A DNA stretch of 38,914 nucleotides, from positions 1 to 38,914 of the forward strand of contig DCIE01000003.1 of assembly GCA_002315765.1 (NCBI GenBank). The letters are read 5' to 3'. This DNA is from Ruminococcaceae bacterium UBA1734 (GTDB lineage: Bacteria > Bacillota > Clostridia > Oscillospirales > Acutalibacteraceae). The notes below the pieces were generated by a model. The model saw only the letters and a list, made by a program, of their open reading frames with translations. It was not told the DNA's origin and did not search any database. How positions within the stretch are numbered: the stretch's first letter is position 1; the number at the start of each line of letters is the position of its first letter. Below, one piece after another: positions 1 to 7,327 of this stretch. Made by a program: the position numbers and the translations under genes.

Positions 1-227
1 TTTGCCGCAAGATTATATCCGCCGTTTGAGCCGGAATTTATGTAGTGAACCGCAGACCAAGCGGCTCCGGATTTTACCTCAATATACTTTGTTTTTTCAG
101 CTTCTGCCGAAGCAAAAATAGTTGGAACGCAAAGTACCGAGGACAAAAGAATCGCAAAGGAAAATAAAAGTGCAAGTGTCGGCTTAATTTTCTTTAAAAG
201 CGAAACTTTTTTACTATGTTTGCTCAT
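1..227 (-). CDS. Partial secreted protein, 5' end only
   Basis: Only the first 75 codons are present; the gene runs off the left edge. ATG at 227-225 is preceded by GGAGGT at 7 nt, so the start is well supported. The N-terminus is a classical Sec signal peptide: a lysine-rich stretch (SKHSKKVSLLKKIK), a hydrophobic core and an Ala-x-Ala type cleavage site near residue 42. No lipobox Cys is placed as in the lipoproteins nearby. The mature start (YIEVKSGAAWSAVHYINSG) resembles the beginning of a carbohydrate-binding-type beta-sandwich. It lies 35 bp after the permease at 263-1153 in the same operon. By position it could be a third large solute-binding protein, like the 940-residue one at 7328-10150, or another enzyme; the fragment cannot decide. 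Confidence 0.75.
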   Translation of the reverse strand, partial: MSKHSKKVSLLKKIKPTLALLFSFAILLSSVLCVPTIFASAEAEKTKYIEVKSGAAWSAVHYINSGSNGGYNLAA

Positions 228-262
228 AGAACAATGACCTCCAAAATTAATTAATTTATTTA

Positions 263-1153
263 TTATTCCCATTTCTTAACACAAAGCTTATTATACATCA
301 AAAGTACCACACCGATAACGGCAAGTACGATTATGAAATAGAACCAAAGCATAGCCGAGGCAACGCCGTAATCTCTACCGCGCATTAGGTTAACCGCACG
401 GGTCATAATGGAGTTGTCAGCCGAGGTGAACAAAGAAATCATTGTATAAATGATTACCAAAGAAAGTACATGGCGAAGCATCGGAACGGTAATTTTCCAA
501 AATTCTTCCCATTTATTAGCACCCTCAATCTTAGAAACCTCGTACAAGGACTCGGGAATACCCTGAAGTCCGGCCAAGAAGAGAATTGTTTGAACACCGC
601 AGTTCCAAGCAAGACTAACTGCATTGCTTAGGAAGAAGGTCAAAACATCTGTAATAGTTGTGGGCAAATTAAGATTTCCGAGAATTGTTTCGTAATCCAT
701 AATTCCCTGACCGTCAGTTGAAAGGTTGAATATGGGAGCATTAACCGAAGGGTCGGAAAGCAAACGAACAATTACCGAAGATGCAATAATTACCGGAAGG
801 AAGAAAACAATACGAAAGGCTGTTCTTCCCGGGAATTTTTGATTAAGGAGCACCGCCAAAATCAAACTTAGGGCTACAACCATAGGCAAAGAGTAAAACA
901 TTGAGCCGATGGAATTTCTAATCTCGTCTAAGTAATCCGGATTTTCAAACAAAGCTTCCTTAAAGTTGGCAAAAGCCACAAACTTAAGTTTAAAACCGGT
1001 TTCAAGAATAGAAATATTACTGAAAGCATAGGCGATGGAACTAAATACAGGAACAATGAAAAACACAACAAGTCCTAAAATCCAATGTCCTACGAATGTA
1101 TAACCGTAACGGCTTCTGATAGACTCGATTCCTCTATTCTTTTTTTTGCTCAT
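263..1153 (-). CDS. Sugar ABC transporter permease, MalF/UgpA type
   Basis: 296-residue integral membrane protein, the usual size for a carbohydrate-uptake (CUT1) permease. About six hydrophobic segments are visible, starting at residues 25-45. The cytoplasmic EAA loop that docks the ATPase is present near residues 205-230 (YEVSKIEGANKWEEFWKITV, where the usual EAA is EVS and the conserved G is kept). Its long N-terminal half and GRTAFRIVFFLPVII segment fit MalF-type rather than MalG-type subunits. Its ATG overlaps the last bases of the lipoprotein gene at 1150-3339, showing translational coupling. No partner permease is adjacent; the likely partner is either just beyond the left edge or the lone MalG-type subunit at 21003-21956 at the other end of the same operon. 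The substrate is unknown. Confidence 0.9.
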   Translation of the reverse strand: MSKKKNRGIESIRSRYGYTFVGHWILGLVVFFIVPVFSSIAYAFSNISILETGFKLKFVAFANFKEALFENPDYLDEIRNSIGSMFYSLPMVVALSLILAVLLNQKFPGRTAFRIVFFLPVIIASSVIVRLLSDPSVNAPIFNLSTDGQGIMDYETILGNLNLPTTITDVLTFFLSNAVSLAWNCGVQTILFLAGLQGIPESLYEVSKIEGANKWEEFWKITVPMLRHVLSLVIIYTMISLFTSADNSIMTRAVNLMRGRDYGVASAMLWFYFIIVLAVIGVVLLMYNKLCVKKWE

Positions 1154-3339
1154 TTTGTCTCTCCACCGTTCATAATAAAGTCATATCCGTCAATTTCTCC
1201 TATAGGAGATTTTTGTTTAATCGAAGAATGGTTAGCATAGATAACGGTACCGTTTTCAAAGGTTGTTTTTGAAATATCATTATCTAATATATCATACCTT
1301 AATATCTTGGAATTTTCAACATTTTTATACATTTTTGAATACTTTTCAACCGTTGATGTAATTAGTTTTGTACAATCGGAGTATTTCATTGCATAAAGCT
1401 TTTCTGAACCTGTTTCCATATATGAAGTATCAAATTTGTCGATTAATGTAAATCCGATACCTGTTCCGCAAGATGCAGCTAACATAATGTTGTATTCAGG
1501 AGAAGCAACGGTATTAACCGCTGATGAATACATAGGAGTAACTCCGTGGAATACCAACTGATAGAAGGGAACTTCGGTTTCATACGCATATCTTCCGCTT
1601 GGTTCAACAGGAGCCTCAAAAATCGAATCCAAAAGACCTGCAGCAAAATATGTGGCAGAAGATGCCGCAACTATATTTCCGTTTTTAGATACATTTTTAA
1701 TGTTATTCGCCGTATCCTTATCCATATTTGCAGTTACACCGTATTTATCTTCATCGGAATAATCGGAATAAACGCAAGAGCCTAAATCATTAAAGGAGAT
1801 ACCCGAAATGTCTTTCTTGTTGGCTAAATCGATTAATTTATCCACAGCTTTTGAAATTTTGCTTCTTGAAAGTAATCTATACTTTAACGATTTATTGAAA
1901 TCACGAAGAGGAATATTGACGGGAGATATTTCAGCTGCATGTTTTACAGCAGTTCTTGCATAATTACTGCCGTATGAAAATCCGTTACCGGACTTATTAA
2001 ATGCCAATACGCCGAAATCGGTGTACAGTTCACCCTTATTATCAGAAATGTATTTTTCCAATTCCTGGCGGGATTTATCACTGCCGAGTTTGGAAGAGAA
2101 GGTATAACCACCGGCAATTTTACCGATATTAATTCCACTCTTGCCAAATCCGGAAAGCCTTACTGTGGGCAAAATTCCGGTTTTATCATAAAGGTCCTTG
2201 GTGTATTCTACGGTTTGTTCAAATGTTGTAAGCGTTTTAACCGTTTTTGTAGGAATACCCAAAATGGAGGAAGTGGTAAGAACACCGCCTAAATATGTAA
2301 CACTGTAAGGTGAGTTATTCTTTTGCTCTTTGTTTTCTTTTATATATCCCGCTTTTGTTAAGTAGTTACGGTAGCACTTTGCCATTCCGTTATAGTCTGC
2401 GTTTTCACCCGAAAGAGGATATACGCCCATGGAAACAGTGCCTTCGTATTTATCTGAAACCTGCTTAATTAAGCTGTCCTTTACCGATTTGCCGTAAAAA
2501 TAGTCATAATCCGCAAAGAAGAATGTGGGGAAAGCAACCGAATAGGTCTTCATTAAATCACCTGCAGTGATATTGGTACCAACTGCTCCCGGGGTGCTTT
2601 CTGCAATACAAAACAGGGCGTTTTTATTATCCTTAACACCGAAACAACGGAATCCTGTTGAATCACCGCCGTTTACCGAGGATTCGGTTTCCATTGATGC
2701 CATATTCGAAATGGTTGCACTGAATTTTCTTACCTCATCGGAATTGCACTTATTGTCAACAATTCCGCCAAGTCCATATGGTGCAAACAAATAAGAATTA
2801 TCAGCCTTATTTGATACACGGCAAAGCATCGGCGAAGGAAGACAGGCAATAATTTGATATCGTGAATCGCCGAGTAGAATATCCTTACCTGTTACGGATA
2901 TGAGAAGAGAGTCATCTCTCAGTGTATAACAAACAGGAACAGCGATTTTTACGGAATCAAAATAATATGTAATCTTTAATCCGTTATCAATCTTTTCGGA
3001 GGCAATACGGGTTGCCTTTGAGGATTCTAAGGTTCTTTCCTTTACGGTACGGGTATCCTGAACCCTGATACTTAAAGTATTAAACTCACTGTCATCAGCT
3101 TGGCTGTCCTCAGGATAATTTGTCCACACCTTGCCTGAATCCTTACAGGTAAGAGAAAAGTTGTTACTCTCCTGTTCCCATTTAAGAGATAGATTATCAT
3201 TTTCGGCAACAATACCGCTTTCAAGTACTGCTACCTCTTTTTTTGTATTATAGGCTGAAACTTTTGCCTTATTACCACACCCTGCAAGGATAGATAATGG
3301 AATTGTCAAAGCTAAAATAACACATATTAATTTTTTCAT
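1150..3339 (-). CDS. DUF5696-like exported lipoprotein
   Basis: I chose the ATG at 3339 because AGGAAG lies 8-9 nt upstream; an ATG six codons earlier lacks a ribosome binding site. The 729-residue product begins with a lipoprotein signal (LSILAGC, lipid Cys about residue 21), so it should sit on the outer face of the membrane. An N-terminal beta-rich part (to about residue 300) is followed by a segment that looks like a TIM-barrel, including SLKYRLLSRSK and ISGISFNDLGSCVYSDYSD near residues 490-530. This arrangement and the neighbourhood (sugar permeases, NHL/Yip1 protein, large solute-binding protein) match proteins I know as DUF5696. A glycoside-hydrolase-like fold is my inference; I see no assignable catalytic pair. 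It overlaps the next permease gene by 4 bp. Confidence 0.75.
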   Translation of the reverse strand: MKKLICVILALTIPLSILAGCGNKAKVSAYNTKKEVAVLESGIVAENDNLSLKWEQESNNFSLTCKDSGKVWTNYPEDSQADDSEFNTLSIRVQDTRTVKERTLESSKATRIASEKIDNGLKITYYFDSVKIAVPVCYTLRDDSLLISVTGKDILLGDSRYQIIACLPSPMLCRVSNKADNSYLFAPYGLGGIVDNKCNSDEVRKFSATISNMASMETESSVNGGDSTGFRCFGVKDNKNALFCIAESTPGAVGTNITAGDLMKTYSVAFPTFFFADYDYFYGKSVKDSLIKQVSDKYEGTVSMGVYPLSGENADYNGMAKCYRNYLTKAGYIKENKEQKNNSPYSVTYLGGVLTTSSILGIPTKTVKTLTTFEQTVEYTKDLYDKTGILPTVRLSGFGKSGINIGKIAGGYTFSSKLGSDKSRQELEKYISDNKGELYTDFGVLAFNKSGNGFSYGSNYARTAVKHAAEISPVNIPLRDFNKSLKYRLLSRSKISKAVDKLIDLANKKDISGISFNDLGSCVYSDYSDEDKYGVTANMDKDTANNIKNVSKNGNIVAASSATYFAAGLLDSIFEAPVEPSGRYAYETEVPFYQLVFHGVTPMYSSAVNTVASPEYNIMLAASCGTGIGFTLIDKFDTSYMETGSEKLYAMKYSDCTKLITSTVEKYSKMYKNVENSKILRYDILDNDISKTTFENGTVIYANHSSIKQKSPIGEIDGYDFIMNGGETK

Positions 3340-3360
3340 CCCAAATCTTCCTTTCATGGG

Positions 3361-5484
3361 TTATCTGAAAAACAATTCGGTATAAATTGATGAGAAGAAT
3401 GTTCCGATTTGCTGGAGCAATACTCCGATTAGGAACATAACAAATACGATTAAAATCATAAATAATATAGAAACAATGGCTGTTGTCAGGAATTTGAAGA
3501 AGTCATATTCGTGAATTGCCATATTTCCAACGGTTAAAATAAAGAATGTAAATATTAAAACCGCAACCTTAACGCCGTCTAAAATAGCAAGGCCCGAAAG
3601 GGGTACTACCCAAGAACAAACAAGTCTTATATATGTGTAAACGATTAAAGGAAGAAGTGAATATATTGTAGAAATATAAACCTCTTTAAATGTACCCTTT
3701 CCGTTTGCAAGACAGGCAACAAGGAAGTTTGCAAGGGACCACAACAAAGCAATACCTATGGTTCCTACAACAGTGTAAAGCATATTATAGGTTCTGGGAT
3801 TACTCTTCATAAATAAGAATCCCGACGCTGTGCTTTCAAGCACCTTGCCGATGTAGAATACAAACAGCAAAATCGTAGCCAAAAGCACCGAACCGTATTT
3901 TTTATACTTAATATCGGCAAAACTGTTAAACGGATGTCCCACACAGGAAAGCATGGTTTTTGTCTTAATGCTCTTTACAAGAACAATTTGTCTCTTCTTT
4001 ACGGTAACTGCAAATGCAATTATTCCTGCAATAAACAACAATACCAAACCGAAAATCCAAATGAAATTGTCATTTATATAACTTGAAACAACTTTTTGCC
4101 AAGCCATATCATAAACGGTATAGTCAAGACCTCTTTTTGCAAAGTCCAAAGCCTTGTCGTAATCCTCGTTTGTAAGAGCCGACATTGCAAGTCCTCTATA
4201 TGCTAATTGGTTGCTACGGTCAAAAGACAATACGGTTTCCCAAAGCTCGTCAGACTGGTCATAGTCGCCCTTAACATAGGCTGCCTGTGCCGTCTTAAGC
4301 GCCCTACCGTACTCGGTTTCCTCAAAAACCGTAAGTGTGCAGTTTTCGTAGTCGATAACCAAAACATCACTACCGTGGAGTTTAAGAGAAACAGGTTTAT
4401 TAAATACACCCTTTTGTACAGAATTATCGGAACCGCCGCCAAAACCGCCTAACATATTACATTCACTATCGTAAACATAAATCAAACGGCAGGTTTGGTC
4501 TAATGCATAAATGAAATCTTTATCGTCAGTATCTACGGCAACAATGTTTTGAGTATTTGCCGCACCGTTTTTCTTTAATACGGTATTTTCCAAGAAATTA
4601 AGTGATGTTGAAGACTCGGAGGAGCCATCGGTACTACGCTTATAAAGAATATCACCGCCGCCGGGAGAAAGTTTTCTTATTTGTCCCGTTCCGTTATCGT
4701 CTTCACCTGTTTTACCGGTACAGGTAACCATATAGTCCTCACTGTCAAGTGCCAAATCAACAAAGGAGAAAGGCAATGATTTTACCGATGAAGCCTTTTT
4801 CTCATCGGTTTGTGTCAACTTATCCCAAAGGAATGATAAGGTATCAAGTGCTGAAGCCGTTACTGTGTTTGCGCCGTAAAATCCCAAAAATTCATATTCC
4901 GGAGAATACGATAAAGCGCCGTAATAACAGCTGTTACTTAAAATATATGTATATCCCTTATCATCTCTTACAAGACGGTAGGGTTCATATATAAAGTCCT
5001 CCGGAATTAAGGAAGATTCCGGCTGAAGCAATGTTTTCTTGATTTTTCCTTTACTATCGGCAATAAGAATTTGAGCATTTCTTGTATCGCATATAAATAT
5101 ATCGTTGTTTTTGTCAACATATATTCCCTGTGCGCCGGAAAAAGATGCTTCCATTCCGTCTTCATCTATTAATATAATAGTCTTTTTATACTTATAGTTT
5201 TTATCGAGAACTATAATTTTAGAGTTTTCAGTTGCCAATAAATATACATTTCCGCTTTCATCACAACAAAGGTCGTTTAAACCCGTCAAAGGCTCGTCAA
5301 GTCCTAAAGAACTTCCGTTGATTACCTTTGTGGATTTATACATTTCTCTTGCCATAACCGAAACTTGTGTACCGTTTTCTTGGTCAATATGGGTAAAAGA
5401 ATCAGTAGGTTCGGCAAAAACGGATAAAGAAAGCCCGATTGTCAAAGCTAATACTACACATATAATTGATAACAATCTTTTCAA
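3361..5484 (-). CDS. NHL-repeat / TPR / Yip1-domain membrane protein
   Basis: Three parts are visible. After a signal sequence (LLSIICVVLALTIGLSLSVFA), residues about 45-390 form NHL/beta-propeller-like repeats (LCCDESGNVYLLATENSKII, IYVDKNNDIFICDTRNAQIL, YVYDSECNMLGGFGGGSDN). Residues about 400-465 are TPR-like helices (AYVKGDYDQSDELWETVL and ALTNEDYDKALDFAKRGLDY). After a membrane segment, the last 200 residues carry four or five more membrane helices typical of Yip1 domains. The propeller and TPRs are therefore probably outside and the Yip1 part in the membrane. I prefer the TTG at 5484 because GGAG lies 6 nt before it; an in-frame ATG at 5496 has no spacing to its ribosome binding site. 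Its role is unknown, but it is a regular companion of DUF5696-like proteins in sugar import operons, suggesting assembly or sensing at the importer. Confidence 0.75.
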   Translation of the reverse strand: MKRLLSIICVVLALTIGLSLSVFAEPTDSFTHIDQENGTQVSVMAREMYKSTKVINGSSLGLDEPLTGLNDLCCDESGNVYLLATENSKIIVLDKNYKYKKTIILIDEDGMEASFSGAQGIYVDKNNDIFICDTRNAQILIADSKGKIKKTLLQPESSLIPEDFIYEPYRLVRDDKGYTYILSNSCYYGALSYSPEYEFLGFYGANTVTASALDTLSFLWDKLTQTDEKKASSVKSLPFSFVDLALDSEDYMVTCTGKTGEDDNGTGQIRKLSPGGGDILYKRSTDGSSESSTSLNFLENTVLKKNGAANTQNIVAVDTDDKDFIYALDQTCRLIYVYDSECNMLGGFGGGSDNSVQKGVFNKPVSLKLHGSDVLVIDYENCTLTVFEETEYGRALKTAQAAYVKGDYDQSDELWETVLSFDRSNQLAYRGLAMSALTNEDYDKALDFAKRGLDYTVYDMAWQKVVSSYINDNFIWIFGLVLLFIAGIIAFAVTVKKRQIVLVKSIKTKTMLSCVGHPFNSFADIKYKKYGSVLLATILLFVFYIGKVLESTASGFLFMKSNPRTYNMLYTVVGTIGIALLWSLANFLVACLANGKGTFKEVYISTIYSLLPLIVYTYIRLVCSWVVPLSGLAILDGVKVAVLIFTFFILTVGNMAIHEYDFFKFLTTAIVSILFMILIVFVMFLIGVLLQQIGTFFSSIYTELFFR

Positions 5485-5504
5485 AAGTATCTCCATCCTT
5501 TTTC

Positions 5505-6383
5505 TTATTCTTTAATACCCGAGGTACTCATGGTTTCCATTACATTTGATTGGGAAATTAAGAATACCAATATGGGCGGTATCATTAACAATACCGTTAC
5601 CGCCATGGCACTTCCCGAACGGGCTATTCCTCCGGCGGATATTGATGACATTACCTGGGGTAATGTCTTGAGTTCCTCGCTGAATATGGTTCCCTGCGGT
5701 ATTATTGTCCACATCTCTTGGAAGGATAACAACAGCATTGTCATCCATGCCGGTTTCAATATGGGCATTACCACGCTTATATATATTCTCGGTACTCCTG
5801 CTCCGTCTATTCTTGCCGCTTCCATTAATGCATCGGGTACCGATACATCCATATACTGTTTCATAAGGAAGCATCCTGTTGCACTTGGAATTGCAGGTAA
5901 TATATATACCCAGTATGTGTCTATCATATGCAACTTTGTATATATGTAATATCTCGGTACTGCCAAGGTTACTGCATTATACAAAAGCATTATTTGTACT
6001 ATCCAGAACAGCGCCGTTCTTCCCTTTACCTTCGACTTTGAAAAGGTGAATGCCGCAAGGGATGCCGCAAATATGTGCATTACCGTTCCGGCTATTGCTA
6101 CGAACAGGCTGTTGAAAAAGTATCTTGAAATAGGTACTTGTATCTTACTTAACAATGACGGCAACGCCAAATAGTTTGTTAGAGTAGGTCTTTTTACAAA
6201 AAACTGCGGTGGGAATATAAGCAATTCATCAAGTGGCTTGAATGAGGTTACTATACAATATACCAAAGGCAGTATTGTAAATGCTCCGGCTAAGAACAGT
6301 ATAAAGAAGTAAAAGAAGTTTCCTGCTTTACTTCTTGTATATCTACGATACTGCGGGGTTGATTTCTTTTGTAATATCTTCAT
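5505..6383 (-). CDS. Sugar ABC transporter permease, MalG type
   Basis: 292 residues, about six membrane helices, with the ATPase-docking EAA loop near residues 195-220 (EAARIDGAGVPRIYISVVMP). The length and the short N-terminal cytoplasmic part before the first helix (residue about 24) fit MalG-type subunits of CUT1 importers. A GGGGG-type ribosome binding site precedes ATG 6383. It sits 11 bp after the MalF-type permease at 6395-7315 and forms a complete heterodimer with it; the 940-residue binding protein just upstream is the obvious delivery partner. Nothing in the sequence shows the sugar carried. No ATPase gene is present nearby. Confidence 0.9.
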   Translation of the reverse strand: MKILQKKSTPQYRRYTRSKAGNFFYFFILFLAGAFTILPLVYCIVTSFKPLDELLIFPPQFFVKRPTLTNYLALPSLLSKIQVPISRYFFNSLFVAIAGTVMHIFAASLAAFTFSKSKVKGRTALFWIVQIMLLYNAVTLAVPRYYIYTKLHMIDTYWVYILPAIPSATGCFLMKQYMDVSVPDALMEAARIDGAGVPRIYISVVMPILKPAWMTMLLLSFQEMWTIIPQGTIFSEELKTLPQVMSSISAGGIARSGSAMAVTVLLMIPPILVFLISQSNVMETMSTSGIKE

Positions 6384-6394
6384 TGTTATCCCCC

Positions 6395-7315
6395 TTAGCT
6401 ATCGCTTTTACCGACAAGGTTAAGCAGTGCTCCGATTCCGAATCTGAATGCAAGTACCATAAAGAACAGGAAGATTGAAAGTGCCGAAGCATATCCCATT
6501 TCATATCTTGCCGTACCTATATCGGATATGTATGAAACTATTGTGTCCACCGAGTTGTTTACCGACGGATATCCTGCAAGTGTTACGATTACGGCACTTA
6601 CAGAGAATACTGCTTGAATTTGCATTACCGAGCTGAACAGCAAGATACTTTTCATTGACGGTAATGTTACATACCAAAGCTCATGCCAACGGGTTCTTAC
6701 ACCGTCTATTGCGGCGGCTTCGTAAAGCTCGGCTGATACATTTTGCAAACCTGCTATGTTTGCAAGGAAGGATACACCCATACTCATCCATAACTGTACT
6801 ATAATGATTATGGTCATATTATAGCTTGTATTTTGGAACCAGTTTATAGGCTCGGTTATAAATCCGAAGCTTATGAGCAGGTTATTCAAATATCCGTACG
6901 AGTCGCCGGAGAAAAATACCTGCCATATAAAGTATGCGTTTCCTACAAGTGCAGGTGCATAGAATATAAATGTTAAAATTACACGAACGGTTTTTGAAAA
7001 TTCATTAATCATCCACGCAAGCATAAAGGACAGCATAAAGCTTATAGGTCCTGCTATTATGGAAAACTTAAGTGTGTTTCCCAAAACCTTCATAAATACA
7101 TCATCGCCCGAGAACATTCGGGAATAGTTCTCAAGTCCTGTAAATATCGGGCTTGACACCATATCATAGTCAAAAAACGACAATGTCATTGATGCCAATA
7201 CCGGCAAAATATTAAACAAAAAGAAGAAGAGCATAAAAGGGATGGTTATAAGATAAAAGGCAACATCTTCGCTTGTTGTAGTTCTGCGCTTTTTTAGTTT
7301 TGTTTCTGCTTTCAT
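6395..7315 (-). CDS. Sugar ABC transporter permease, MalF type
   Basis: 306 residues with about six membrane helices; the first at about residues 20-45 (FYLITIPFMLFFFLFNILPV). The EAA loop is a clear match near residues 195-225 (EAAAIDGVRTRWHELWYVTL). It partners with the MalG-type subunit immediately downstream. A strong ribosome binding site (AAGGGGGAGAGG) precedes ATG 7315, and the gene follows the 940-residue solute-binding protein by only 12 bp, so the three are co-transcribed. The substrate is inferred to be an oligosaccharide produced by the beta-helix proteins of the same operon; there is no direct sequence evidence for which. Confidence 0.9.
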   Translation of the reverse strand: MKAETKLKKRRTTTSEDVAFYLITIPFMLFFFLFNILPVLASMTLSFFDYDMVSSPIFTGLENYSRMFSGDDVFMKVLGNTLKFSIIAGPISFMLSFMLAWMINEFSKTVRVILTFIFYAPALVGNAYFIWQVFFSGDSYGYLNNLLISFGFITEPINWFQNTSYNMTIIIIVQLWMSMGVSFLANIAGLQNVSAELYEAAAIDGVRTRWHELWYVTLPSMKSILLFSSVMQIQAVFSVSAVIVTLAGYPSVNNSVDTIVSYISDIGTARYEMGYASALSIFLFFMVLAFRFGIGALLNLVGKSDS

Positions 7316-7327
7316 TGCCTCTCCCCC

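Noticed and set aside
5530..5949. A 139-codon open frame on the plus strand inside the MalG-type permease gene
   Set aside because: It lies wholly inside a clear permease gene on the other strand, and has no ribosome binding site or protein-like features.
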